This document shows, piece by piece, positions 20,843 to 32,672 of a stretch of DNA of 64,000 bases. Position 1 is the first letter of the stretch; each line of letters begins with the position of its first letter. The stretch is from Eunapius fragilis (Eukaryota > Porifera > Demospongiae > Spongillida > Spongillidae): NCBI GenBank assembly GCA_963681505.1, contig OY811975.1:9519849-9583848 (forward strand). The letters run 5' to 3'. The notes beneath the pieces are model-generated. The model did no database searches. It was not told where the DNA came from and was given only the letters and a program-made list of their open reading frames with translations. The position numbers and the translations under genes are program-made.

Positions 20843-23594
20843 ATGACAGGTGGCAACAGTAAGAATGTCTGGATCAAGTATTGGAAGAAGATTGTTGGGG
20901 TAAGAAGCAAACATTATGATGTTCCTGGTGGAGCTGTGGGACGAGAGTTTGTTGACCTTTTGGCTGAAGAAGTAACATTGTTGTGTAAAGGTAAAGAAAT
21001 TTCAGAGAGATTCATTGTATTCCTTGCTGTCATTCTGCAACGTGACACCATGGTTACTAAAACCATTGATATTTGCAGAGTGTTTAGACATCGTATAGAT
21101 TTATGGAGACATGAACAGTTTGATACCCTCATTTTTGAGTTTTTACGATGTTCTAAAATCCAGAGCAACCAAAACCAATTCAGAGCACAAATTAAAGGTA
21201 TTCTCAAATCTTATGCTCAAAGGCCAACTTAGAGCTGCTGTGAGATGGATAACTGAGTGAATGGATGCCGGAGGTGTGCTGCACCCCTCACAGTCAGTAA
21301 GTGATAGTGCACAAACTGTGTTAGATGTTTTACAAGAAAAGCACCCTAACCCATCTCTAAGTGGTACTGATGCTTTTATGACATGTGATACTCTTCCCCC
21401 CTCATTGATGCGGATATAACGGGGGGGACATGTGGAGAAGGTGGCTAGACGCATCCAAGGAGGAGCTGGTCCTGGAGGGTCAGATGCATGTCAATGGCAG
21501 AATTACCTTTTAAGGTATGGTGCCCATAGTGCTAAATTACATGATGTAATGGCAGAATTGGTTAGAAAAATAGCAAACAATGTTTTAACTGGGTGGACAT
21601 TTGTGCTTTGATGTCAAGTTGTCTGATAGCTCTTGACAAATGCCCAGGGGTTAGGCCTACAGGCATCGGGGAGGAACCTAGAAGGATTATATGCAAGGTT
21701 CTCGCTATGGCCACAGGAAGTGATGTTGCAGATTTATGTGGAGTGAGGCAGCTATGTTCTGGATTAAAAGCAGGAATTGAGGGATCAGTCCATGCAATGA
21801 GAGAACTCTATGAAGAGCACTGTGGAAATGGTTGGGGGCTGCTTCTTGTGGATGCAAAAAATGCTTTTAACTCTTTGAATAGAGCAGCAGCTTTATGGAA
21901 TGTTCGGATGCAGTGGCCCAGATGTGCTCGATTCCTGTTTAACACTTACCGTGGATATGCCCCACTAATTTTGCATGACCACCCAATCGTTATATACAGT
22001 AAAGGAGTAGGTCAAGGGGATCCACTTTCGATGCTTATGTATGCCACTGCTTTGACACCTCTCATAAAATCACTGGAGGATGTAGAGTCTATGCAAAATT
22101 GGTATACAGATGATTCAGCGTGTGTTGGAACATTTTCTTCTCTGTGTGTGTGGTTTGAAAAGCTGTGCCAATTAGGGCCAAGTTATGGATACTATCCCGA
22201 ACCCAAGAAGACAGTGATTGTTGTGGATGAAAAGGATGAGGTATCGCAAATGCCTGTTTTCATAATTCCGTCATGAAGGTCGTAAGTGGTTACCATTTCC
22301 TTGGTGGATTTATTGGCAGCAAAGAGCTCACTAAACAGTTTATTGCAGATAAGATTGACGCATGGTTGGTGTGTGTTGATAAACAAGCATGGGCTGCAGA
22401 AAAACAACCTCAAGCTGTGTATGCTGCTATGGCAAAATCTCTGCAGTTTGAATGGTCATTTGTACAGCGAATCATACCAAACTGTGAATCTTCTTTTGCT
22501 CTCCTGCAAGACAAGATAAACACAACCTTTTGGCCTGCAGTTTATGGTACTGACATATCACAGCAAGAACTATGCCTGTTCACACTACCTGCTCGGATGG
22601 GAGGAATGGGTGTTAACGACCCAGTTGAAACAGCAAGAACAGCTTTTATTACTTCCAGAGCATGCACTGATGTAACTGTTGCAGCAATAAAAGGCAAGGG
22701 AGATTTCTCAGTATATGATCACTTGCAACAGATGACACAGGCAAAGAAAGAGATGACTCTTGAGATTAAAGGATTTCAAGAAGATAAGCTAACCTCAATA
22801 CTGGATCTCTGGGTGAAGGGAAGAAGCGAGCAATCCAAAGAGCAGTAAAGGGCAAGACATCCACCTGGCTGACTGTAATTCCAGTATCCCACTACCACTT
22901 TGACCTCTCACCATCAGAATTTCGTGATGCTTTGGCTATTAGATATCACCGGCCACTATCAAAATTGCCTGCTGACTGTGATGGATGTGGTGGAGAGTTT
23001 ACCCTTAAGCATGCTTTGGACTGCTGAAAAGGTGGTTTGATCATCCAATGGCACAATGAGGTGAGAGAAGCTTTGGGTGACCTTGCATCCATTGCATTTA
23101 GGGATGTGATAAGAGAACCAATTGTGAGAGATGCTGATCCAGTATAAGGTCTTCCTGCCTTGGTAGCTGATATTGGTGTGAGAGGTTTGTGGGCTGCCCA
23201 GACTGAGGCATTATTTGATATTCATGTCATGGACACTGACGCCCAGTCATATACTAGCTGCACTGTTGATTCTGTTCTGCTATCAGCTGAAAATGAGAAG
23301 AAAAAGAAATACCTAGATGCTGTTGAGGCTAGACATGCATCTTTCACCCCTTTTGTCACCTCAATTGAAGGTGTCCTTGCTCGTGAAGCTAACTCTGTCA
23401 TGAAACTTTTAGCAACAAAAATACCATTGAAGTTGGAAAAACCACTAAGTGAAGTGACTGGATGGGTAAGGGCGAGGTTGGCATTTGCTATACAAAGAGC
23501 CACAAATCTGTGTATAAGAGGAAGCAGAGTGAAATGGAGGAGTGCTATACACATAGATGATGGGGCTGGACTACCAACATCAGCTTATGAGTAG
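20843..23594 (+). pseudogene. Non-LTR reverse transcriptase with restriction-like endonuclease, decayed
   Basis: The coding region is spread over at least five frames with stops and indels. In order: an N-terminal helical region (20843-21232), a linker with GGAGPGGSDACQWQ (about 21455), the reverse transcriptase palm (21593-22276) with VDAKNAFNSLNR, GVGQGDPLSMLMYA and WYTDDSA, the thumb and connection (22273-22848) with GYHFLGGFIG and LPARMGGMGVNDP, then a C-x2-C...H-x3-C knuckle (CDGCGGEFTLKHALDC, about 22980) and an endonuclease-like segment LVADIGVRGLWAAQTEALFDI. The order RT, CCHC, PD-(D/E)XK is that of R2/R4-type LINEs. The catalytic YADD-type box is present as YTDD. Stops at 22848, 23026 and 23145, among others, make it inactive. 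Confidence 0.8.
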
Positions 23595-23690
23595 AATTTG
23601 TATGTACTATTATGTGTGTGCATGTACTTGAATATGATTATTTGTATATTTTTAATTAACAAGTTCTATCTATATGTATTATGTGTAACC

Positions 23691-23747
23691 GTGCTTGGCG
23701 CATGAAGCTCATAATAATAATTGTTGCTATTTTATTTTGCCATACAC
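23691..23747 (+). repeat. 57-bp direct repeat, downstream copy
   Basis: Copy of 19930-19986 with three substitutions; 41 bp in the middle are identical. It marks the 3' boundary of the insertion. Confidence 0.9.
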
Positions 23748-24517
23748 CTCATACTTAGCATGACATGAAAGGTATAGTGTCAGACAAGCAAACTATTGAT
23801 TAACCATTCCTTGCTTAGGATAATCCTTCAGCAACATTGCACGTTTGCAGGCTCATTAAATCAGGAACTGGGTTTTTCTTTCCTAATAAGTCATCCATTT
23901 CTCTTCAGCCATTTTTTCATGCATGTTTTGTTACTTGAGCTCTTCAGTGCATTGCATAATATCAATGCTAGACTACGGGTAGTTAAGTATCCCTGAACCC
24001 GTTCAATACAGCATTGTGTAATACGGCATCATGCATATGTGTAGACCTACACTCAAAACCACATGCAGGTTCTTTAATTTCTCACTGCTGTATGTACAAC
24101 GACGACACAAAACTCGTGTGTGTCCGTACAAGCTTCCGCGGGGTGCTTCGATACGAAGACATCCTTCGTGACCTGCCCTCCCGCCAGTGGCCCGGGATAG
24201 GCATAGACCTCCTAGATGGAGACCATGCACTCCCTCCGGCACCACGCGTGTCTTCGTGTACGCCACGGACTTCTCACTGTATCTTTCCGTGATAAGGAAA
24301 TACAAGGAAATTTTCAAAACGAGTCAAAACCATCTTTCCGTACGTTTCCAATCTAACTGTAGCATACGAGTTTCGTGTAGTGACAGAAAAGTACGGTGGC
24401 CCTGGAGGTCGCGAGCGAACTGTACCAGTTGTGTGTTTTGCGCATTTCACGTCTGCGGTGTTGTGGTTATAACAGGGAGCACTAGCACGGTTTCGGGTAA
24501 AAACAAATAACACGTCA
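23748..24517. other. No supported gene
   Basis: Several short open frames overlap on both strands but none carries a recognisable domain. Confidence 0.4.
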
Positions 24518-24632
24518 CGATGCAGTACAGGACAGTATCCCTTTTATGTCGCAGACTGCTGTTGGAGGTGTGTGGACTGCACGGGGAACAGGGATGTCAG
24601 TGACGGTATTGGGGTGTGCCGTACGTGCAATG
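24518..24632 (+). pseudogene. GPCR copy 2, cysteine-rich linker, inverted segment
   Basis: Read on plus, this encodes CCWRCVDCTGNRDVSDGIG and CRTCNE, the same linker as in the intact receptor (about residues 510-550). It lies in opposite orientation to the neighbouring ectodomain segment, and no transmembrane region follows. Confidence 0.85.
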
Positions 24633-24633
24633 A

Positions 24634-25194
24634 GAGGGAGCCCTGGTAGTTGTTCCACACAACTGGTTGAGTGCAGAAGACCAAGGAAGATGATGGCTTA
24701 GAATTGCTCCAGAATCCAATAGGTACATAACTGAAGTTGTTATATTTAATCTGAAGGTTCTTTATTGTGTAAAACACGCTTGTAGGATCTCCATTTTTAT
24801 CAAAGGTAAAATTTGCTCCTGACTGATCTTGAAAACTTACATTAAACAAATAGGGACCTTTCAACAAGTCCCCAGGAATGTAGAGACGTGATTGAGAATC
24901 ACCAGTGGACAAACTAGCTTTACAGAGGCTACTCCCATTACACAGGCTCATCTGAAGAATACGAATGGCATAAGCAAATGCAGTTACAGCGTCTATGAAG
25001 GGGGATGAAGGATTCCTGGACAATAACCTGTCCCTAATGTAATGCGCTGATTTGCAATGTCACAAGGCTTAAGGACTGAACCGGCTTGGTTCTGTAGCGA
25101 GCAATTGAATCAATATTCTGCAAAACAGGGATTGGAGGTGTGGTTTGAAATAAGAAGGCTCTGAAAGTAATCATCAAATTCCTGGATGGCTTTC
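24634..25194 (-). pseudogene. GPCR copy 2, second half of ligand domain
   Basis: On minus this reads from IQEFDDYFQSL through DAVTAFAYAIR and FNVSFQDQSGANF to VVWNNYQG, matching residues of about 325-500 of the intact receptor. Small indels (for example an extra codon before GPYLF and a gap near 25100) break the frame. Orientation is that of the ancestral copy. Confidence 0.85.
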
Positions 25195-26094
25195 GGATAT
25201 ATGCCAACACCAACGACATGCATCAGCTCGGCTGCCCCAACGCCTCCATTGTTCTACTCGGAGGGTTCCTAGCCATCCATCCCTTTCACGACGACGGAAG
25301 TTGTGGTCTGTTAAGCGATGGAGATCTACTGAGGGCCGAGGCTATAGCTTTCGCCGTTAACAAGATCAACACCGATCCCGGCAACCTCCTTCCCCCGGAA
25401 GTGAAGCTTGCATTCTATATTCGCGACTCTTGCCTCCTAGTCAATACCGCACTGGACAGAACCCTCGACTTCATAACTGGAAGCGTAGCAATAGGCAATA
25501 ACGGTACGGCTTATCGCGTGTCGGGAATAATCGGAGAAACGCAGAGCACGATATCAATCGCCATGGCTAGCCTTTTGCGCCTCTTTCGCATCCCTCAGAT
25601 CAGCCCCTTTTCTACAGCGTCGGAGCTGAGCGATAAAACGCTCTACGAGTACTTCCTTCGCATACCTCCTCCGGATAACTACCAGTCCGAAGTTATGGTC
25701 GACCTGGTAGAATATTTCAAATGGTCTTATATCATCGCTATTAACTCTGCAGACACGTATGGCCGCGACGGGATCAATCAATTCATTAAAATCGTAAGCA
25801 GCCGAAATGCAGCGCTGCGTTGCATAGCTAAGAGAATAGAAATCCCCTTCCCGGTGGCAACCTATCGCGACTACGACGATGCAGCCGCCTATTTCGTCGA
25901 CCCAATGGTCATCAATGCCTCAGCTGTGGTCTTGTACGGGCACAGCAAAGTCGCCAGGGGCTTGCTGGACGCGCTGGCAAGACAGAACATCACCAGAAGG
26001 CTGTTCTGGGTAGAAAGCGACGCGTGGGGTGATAGTCTAAGCGGAATCTACCGAAGGCTATTGGGCAATTTGATTAGCGTGGCTCCCAAGACTA
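25195..26094 (+). pseudogene. GPCR copy 2, N-terminal ligand domain, inverted
   Basis: An open frame of about 300 codons on plus runs from YANTND to ISVAPKT, nearly identical to the first 320 residues of the intact receptor after the signal peptide. It lacks the leader and is inverted relative to the adjacent middle segment. The protein changes are few, so the duplication is fairly recent. Confidence 0.88.
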
Positions 26095-26095
26095 C

Positions 26096-26590
26096 GGAAC
26101 CGGTCCGGCAGATCGGACCATATTTCCCAAAAAAATAATAGAATTACCTTTGTTCTGTTATCCTAATAATGGTTGCCAGCTGGCCCGACGCAAGTACAAA
26201 TTCTCATCGGGCCAGTTATATTACTATATTAGTGGCCCGTAGGGGTATCCAACCCATCCCTACAAAGGCGTACTTACACAAACTGTTAATAGTTGTGGTA
26301 ACCATTACACAGCGAATGTAATTGCATCTTTTGCGCCACGCGCTATGGGTTCAACCCCAACCAGCAAGAAGTAGTGCTAGAAGACTTGACTGCTGAGCTT
26401 CACGATAGTGATGAAATAGGGTACTAGCTATTCCTTCAGACAACCAGAATTCAACATCATGCTGTTAATTAAAGCCAATTAACAAGGGCCCAGTGGTGGG
26501 TCATGCAAATTACTTGCCCTGTGGGGCCAGCAACCACAGGGCAAGTAACCCAAAGTGCTTTATATTGGCCCCGATAACATTGAATGATTA
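26096..26590. repeat. Duplicated flank of the GPCR locus (copy 2)
   Basis: Paralogous to 8822-9350; begins at the inversion breakpoint with GGAACCGGTCCGGCAG. No gene seen. Confidence 0.8.
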
Positions 26591-27322
26591 TATCATTTCA
26601 TTTCTATGACAACGATTATGTGCGGTGAAATAATTGAATGGATAATTAAAATAGCATGTTTCTGCAGTTCTTCTAATTCAAGAATACCCATACGTAATCA
26701 CTATAGTAAGCAAATTGATCCGAATTTTGAAAAGCTTAGAGCGCTTGCAGGCAAAGATCAATACTGCGAAAAAATTCATCTTTTACGAACGCAAATTACG
26801 CATACGACGTTAAGCCATGGATTTGGCAGTGTTGGTTGCTAAGGTCGTAATTAACCCCGTTGCTAGGAAATGAAACAGCCGTGGGTGATAACACCTCTGC
26901 TGTATGTAGCCTTAGTAACATGCATCCATGGTGGACATCATTAGCATAGCTAGGCCCACACTACCCAGTAAAGCAGACTTGTGGGGTAGGTGAAGGTCCA
27001 TTGGGACAGGATGTCTTGAAGGAGGACATTATGTGCTGTTTGTTCAGTCTTACTACCTAGCAGACTGCATCCCGAGACATGACTCCACCCACTTTGCTTC
27101 TTCAGTTATATTTAGGTGTAACGATGAATGGTTTCTATCATCACAAGGACACTGTCAATTGCATTGCATGTACCCATAAATATCCATTGCAAATTTTACA
27201 TATTACACACAGAATTTGAAAAACTAAAGTTAGATACACAACATGTTCCTGAAACTACCTCTCCAAGTTAATGGTACAAAACAAACACTCGCAAGACAAC
27301 ATGCCCCTAAGTTATGACATCT
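26591..27322. other. No supported gene
   Basis: Intergenic AT-rich sequence downstream (minus strand) of the myosin V stop codon; it should contain that gene's 3' UTR. A 78-codon frame at 26606-26842 has no domain. Confidence 0.4.
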
Positions 27323-29035
27323 CTAAACAAACACATTTTGATCTTTGTGAGGACACGTTTGCTTCAAAGTGATCTCCTGAAATTTAACATCCACTGAGGA
27401 TGTGGGAAGGGTGACTGGGTACATGTGGAGAAGGTAAACCATCCGCCTAATGTAGCCACTGTTGTTCTCTGTCAGCCCCTCTATCTCCTCCAGTACATCA
27501 TCTGGGACAGGACCTTTAAGGTCATCGGTATACTGGGTCAAAATTGTATGGATCTACAGAGCAACACGGAAAGGGAGGAGAGAAGGGAAAGGGAGAGGAG
27601 AGGAGGAGAGGGGAAGGGGAGAGGAAAGGGGGAGAGGGGAAGGGGAGAGGAGAGGGGGAGAGGGAAAGGGAGAGAAGGTGAAGGTGTAATGTAAGCCTCT
27701 CAGACAGCTCAGCATCTATAAGAGTTATGCCTCCTATGGTCTCTATGCCTCCTATGGTCTCTATGGTCTCTTGCCACATGATTGGCTTCTACAGTAGCGG
27801 CTTGCACATCAGCACTTTCATACATTTGCATAACATAATTATTTGTGCTGACTAGAGGCCCGTTGCAGCTCTGCATGCATTTTGAGATTAAATATCACCA
27901 TGTTCATACAATGAATGTGGTACATTTTGGTTTACATGTATATAGTTGTAATAATACTTCAATGCACGTAACATGCAGAGAGAAAAATGTGTGAACTTTA
28001 AAAGCCTGTCATTCTCTGCGCATCATAGAGTTGAATTGAAAGTGCCTACATTTCAAAAATGGCCTAGCCAAATGCTCAAGATCGAACACAGACAATACAT
28101 AGACTGTGGCAAATCGTTTAGCATTAGAACATTGGCTTCCATCTTGGTGGCGTTTCATTTACACCCATAGGCCGTGCATATGCACATAGCAACAGGCCTG
28201 GGACAACGGATAATTAAATGTTTCATGTTAATAACTTTGAATGCTCTCAAATTAACAGCAGGAACAGAAACCCAGAGAGAAAAAGGTGTGATATTCAAAA
28301 AAGTAAACCCATGACTGTCTGCGCATCGTAGAAGAGTCAAAAGAGCCCACTAATGTCGAAAACGGCCTAGCCAAACGTTCACAAAACAAACATTTATACA
28401 GACCATCCGCGCATTTATAAATAGATGTGAAAGTGCTGATGTGTGAGCTGCTACTGTATATCAGTATGATTTACACATTGATAAATTAATGATTTACAAG
28501 GTAGTATATTTAAACATTGAAAACTTCAGTGAAATCTATTTATTCCTGGTTCTCATTTCTATTGTTACATAACTCACTCCACCCAGTCGTCCTAACCGAT
28601 CCTCCCTCTCTCACACCTCACCCCTACATCATATTTCCTGAGCCCCATCCCATCTCTATTCATCCTCCTCCCCAGTCCATACTTGTTTTAGGTTAAGTGA
28701 GCTGCAGTTGGACATAACCGCCTTGGCATCAGTCTTGTTCATCTGAAGTAGCTTACATGTCTGGTTCACAGGACTGATCTCACCTAACACACCACTCTCT
28801 GCCAGTCCTCTCTTTCTACACCATTCCTCTAACTGATTGAGGTTATTGCTATGAGGGGGTGGGCAGCACAAATAGAACACATCATCATGGAGACAGGTTA
28901 AACATGTGACAGACCTGATCTGAGGGCCATATTTCCAATGACACATCTCCCTCCTAAGCATAATGGTGTTGAGCATGTGCCCATTGATGTAGTAAAAGAG
29001 CTGGGGAGGAGGGAATATCAACAAGCACATCGCAC

Positions 29036-29085
<50 letters not shown>

Positions 29086-30086
29086 GGATACCTGCTTTAA
29101 CACCCACACTATGAGGCTATGGTCAACATTTGCTCGCTCCAATGTGCCAACAATCTTATCCAGTTTGTTCATCAGATCCATCTTGGGGACATGGGTGCCA
29201 TCAGTACCCATCTGAAGGCCTTCGTACTCCAGCATACAGGGAACTGCATTGGGGAGACAGACCATGTCCATGATCACATGTATTAACCATGTCCATGGTC
29301 ACATGTATTAACCAACATTAATTGAATATTCTTTAATTGTATGGAGCATGTAATCATCACATGTGGATGAGTCTTTTGCAATGCATTGAGTGCACCATGA
29401 AAATACCCCAGACATTAAAGTTAAATGGATGATTTTTTTGCACTTAAATTATGTTCCAACATTAATTCAGGACACACCCACTCTCACCAATCAGTGGTTT
29501 GATCCATCTCTGGAACAGCCTAATAACCAGATAGAGGTTGTAGATACCTTTAGCCAGGTCATTAAGCTGATGGTGATGTTCTGTGAGGTCAAAGTTTGTC
29601 GAACTGTTCTTGAGTGTGTTTAGCTGACGATGGAGTGGTAAGTGATGATGGAGGTGATTAAGGTGGGTGTGGTGATATGAATGTCAAACAATACCATTGG
29701 GGTAATGATCATGATTCAAGTAGTGACCACACACCCTCACCTGGTTGTCCCCAGTGCACTGCCTATGATGGAGGGACAAAGCTTTTGTGTTGGCCAACCA
29801 AACGTCCAACATCTGTGGGAACAATATAAGGAACCTTGGTCTTTTCCCTCTTTTCCATCTTCACGCTTCCCACCTCCACACACCTCCACACACCTTGCAC
29901 ACACTCATTAATACTCACATCGGTGATATGCTGAATTCTCTTGATTGCTTTCTGAATAATCAAAATGGTCTTATGGCTGTGATCAGGATAACGCAGGCAC
30001 ATGAAGATCATGTGAACCACTATGGAGGAGGTGTGGCCTTCCACTTGGTCTGTCTTATCCATCACCAGAAGTAGGTGGTCTTCGTA
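27323..30086 (-). CDS. Myosin V, globular tail (DIL) exons
   Basis: Seven exons read from right to left: 30086-29919, 29812-29741, 29623-29488, 29243-29092, 29000-28915, 28848-28683 and 27553-27323 (stop). Junctions have GT..AG borders and keep phase. The product follows the myosin V cargo-binding tail: MIFMCLRYPDH, WLANTKAL, NFDLTEHHHQLNDLAKGIY, PLIVPCMLEYEGLQ, WVLKQLFYYINGHMLNTIML, LRREMCHWKYGPQI, NNLNQLEEWC, LLQMNKTDAKAV, and a last exon with ILTQYTDDL and LLHMYPVTLP. This domain binds cargo adaptors and folds back on the motor. Several introns are under 130 bp. Upstream coiled-coil exons are at 43.6-45.5 kb; motor and IQ exons are outside the window or unseen. Confidence 0.88.
27563..27692. 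repeat. GGGAGA-rich purine tract
   Basis: About 130 bp of almost pure purine on plus, built from GGGAGAGG-like words. On the sense (minus) strand this is a long polypyrimidine tract ending 9 bp before the acceptor (AG at 27554-27555) of the last myosin V exon, so it may serve as an expanded splice polypyrimidine tract. Confidence 0.85.
29037..29084. repeat. (CA)n microsatellite filling a myosin V intron
   Basis: About 24 CA units. On the sense strand it reads (GT)n and starts eight bases after the donor of the exon ending at 29092. It makes up half of the 91-bp intron. Confidence 0.9.
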
Positions 30087-31297
30087 CTGCCATGTAGGTA
30101 AGGGGACTTGACGGCTAGGACTAGGTAAGGGGACTGGGGGGTGTTGGGCATGTGGTAAATTTAATAATGATACATGAATTCTGTAAAACCATATAAATGT
30201 TTATTGTGGATATGATTCCTCCCGCACACTCCAGCACAAACATCATCCATACTATAGGAATAGACCAAGATTATGTGGTGTGCCTCCCCTTTTCACAATC
30301 TCCACCCACTACCCCAACCATTTTCCCATCTTACTTATGCATCTAATATAGAATTTTGTTCTAGCAATGTATGAAAACTAATCTTATACATAAGATAGGA
30401 CCCCTGCACCAAACAATTATAGTTTTGAGGTTCCTCCAGTTAGTACCAGTTAATCATATCATACACAGCAGCTCCCTCTCTCATAAGACAACATAAACCT
30501 CTGTGCCTGTGGCATGACATGTACCACACTGGGAATGCTAGTACAGCCATGACACACACTACCAATGAATGCCAGTGATATCTATTTCTGCATACTATGG
30601 GCACTGGATCAGTTGGATGGTAACCATAAAATGCACAGAAACAGCTTAAATGTTGCGCAATCAAGGCAGTTGGTTATCATACCATTGTTAGCAGATGTAC
30701 TCTGTGTTACTTGGTTATTGGTGATGCAATCCAAGCTGATCCCTGTTGGTATGATCACAAGTATGCCAATTAGAGATTTTACATTGTTGTCGTTGACAAA
30801 CGTAATGGCTAGATGTATCAGGAATTTGGAAACATTTTTTCAGGTTTTAAGGGTTTGTGATTTTGTGAAACCAATGCACTTAACTAAGGGATTCTTAAGC
30901 ACATACAATTGCACATTGCATTTAATCTCAAGAACTGAATTTATATAGCAAATAATAATGTTGGTGTCACATAGGATTGGAAAAGGAGGATGAGGAGTAA
31001 AGAGGAAAAAGAAGACAACATAAACCTCTGTGCCTGTGGCATGACATGTACCACACTGGGAATGCTAGTACAGCCATGACACACACTACCAATGAATGCC
31101 AGTGATATCTATTTCTGCATACTATGGGCACTGGATCAGTTGGATGGTAACCATAAAATGCACAAAAACAGCTTAAATGTTGCGCAATCCAGGCAGTTGG
31201 TTATCTTACCATTGTTAGCAGATGTACTCTGTGTTACTTGGTTATTGGTGATGCAATCCAAGCTGATCCCTGTTGGTGTGATCACAAGTATGCTAAT

Positions 31298-31509
31298 AGA
31301 CAACTTCACGATCTGATTGTTTTGTACTCCGGATGTGATGTCACCTAGTCACTACGAAGAAGTCCGTTGTTGTCTCTAGCTTTTACTGGGCCTCATATAG
31401 TTACATCGTTGTGGGGCCCAATAAAAGCTAGAGACAACAACGGACTTCTTCGTAGTGTCTAGGTGACATCACATCCGGAGTACAAAACAATCAGATCGTG
31501 AAGTTGTCT
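31298..31509. mobile_element. 212-bp near-perfect foldback element, copy 1
   Basis: Arms starting AGACAACTTCACGATCTGAT are inverted at the other end; a central loop of about 25 bp lies around CATATAGTTACATCG. Comparison with an empty unit (GCTAATTAGAG) shows a clean insertion with a 2-bp AT duplication. Confidence 0.88.
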
Positions 31510-31888
31510 ATTAGAGATTTTACATTGTTGTCGTAGACAAACGTAAATGCTAGATGTATCAGGAATATGGAAACATTTTTTCAGGTTTTAAGGGTTTGTG
31601 ATTTTGTGAAACCAATGCACTTAACTAAGGGATTCTTAAGCACATACAATTGCACATTGCATTTAATCTCAAGAACTGAATTTAAATAGCAAATAATAAT
31701 GTTGGTGTCACATAGGATTGGAAAAGGAGGATGAGGAGTAGAAGAGGAAAAAGAAGACAACATAAACCTCTGTGCCTGTGGCATGACATGTACCACACTG
31801 GGAATGCTAGTACAGCCCATGACACACACTACCAATGAATGCCAGTGATATCTAATTCTGCATACTATGGGCACTGGATCAGTTGGAT

Positions 31889-32121
31889 CTGAACCTGCGT
31901 CAGCAGGTTCAATATAGGATTGATTGAGGAATGATGAATGTCATTAAAATTTTTAAATCGCGTCGGAAGGGACAACGGAGAAACGGATCACTTATCTCGT
32001 TGCAGCAATCGAACGACAACACCTAGATCTACGTTTTCATGCTAGTTTCATGTCATTAAACTATGCGCTTCCAGAGACAAACAAAGAACCTGCTTCTCGT
32101 GCCCATTCCCAAAAAAATTGT

Positions 32122-32153
<32 letters not shown>

Positions 32154-32250
32154 TTCCTTAGGAAGGTATAACTCGAGCTACGAATGGTTTTAAAGAACGA
32201 CAATAGTACCAATCTCTTCAGAATTTACCGGCACGTTATCCTAGCATGTC
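31889..32250 (+). mobile_element. Terminal-hairpin repeat family copy in a repeat unit
   Basis: Begins with stem TGAACCTGC, loop GTCA, inverse stem (31890-31911), then ATATAGGATT, the ATGAATGTCATTAAAA block, a GTC/TCG triplet run (32119-32150) and the CCAATCTCTTCAGAAT part. It sits inside a 525-bp unit together with the MITE that follows; the unit resumes at 32674. Confidence 0.75.
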
Positions 32251-32378
32251 ATTTGGACACATATCACATTTAGAAAGAAACTACAGCGAGAAATACCCTA
32301 TTTTGTTGCAAGTTCTATGGCCATCTAGCAAGTTCTAGCAAGTTCTTCATAAAAGAAAAGAAAAAAAACTTATGAAAC

Positions 32379-32672
32379 AAGTAAATAAAAACATTCTCTA
32401 ACAAGAAAGTTGGTGGGCATATAGGATTGACAATGTTGGTGTAAAAAGCACGGAAACAAGTGTGACAGAAATGTTACTGGAAAATTGAAATAGGCCTATA
32501 TTTAGCCCAGTCACATTTAGGCAGCGCACGCCTGAGAAAACGGGCTAAATATAGGCCTATTTCAATTTTTCAGTAACATTTCTGTCACACTTGTTTCCGT
32601 GCTTTTCACACCAACATTGTCAATCCTATATGCCCACAAACTTTCTCGTTAGAGAATGTTTCTATTTACTTG
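32379..32672. mobile_element. Foldback MITE, family 1
   Basis: Arms CAAGTAAATAAAAACATTCT ... and inverse, about 125 bp each, with subterminal AGTTGGTGGGCATATAGGAT and GTTGGTGTAAAAAGC blocks. Same family as 10470-10743, 53065-53290 and 60737-60944. Confidence 0.85.

Noticed and set aside
20120..23747. DIRS/tyrosine-recombinase or Penelope element
   Set aside because: No recombinase or GIY-YIG motif; CCHC plus PD-(D/E)XK after RT indicates an R2/R4-type LINE.
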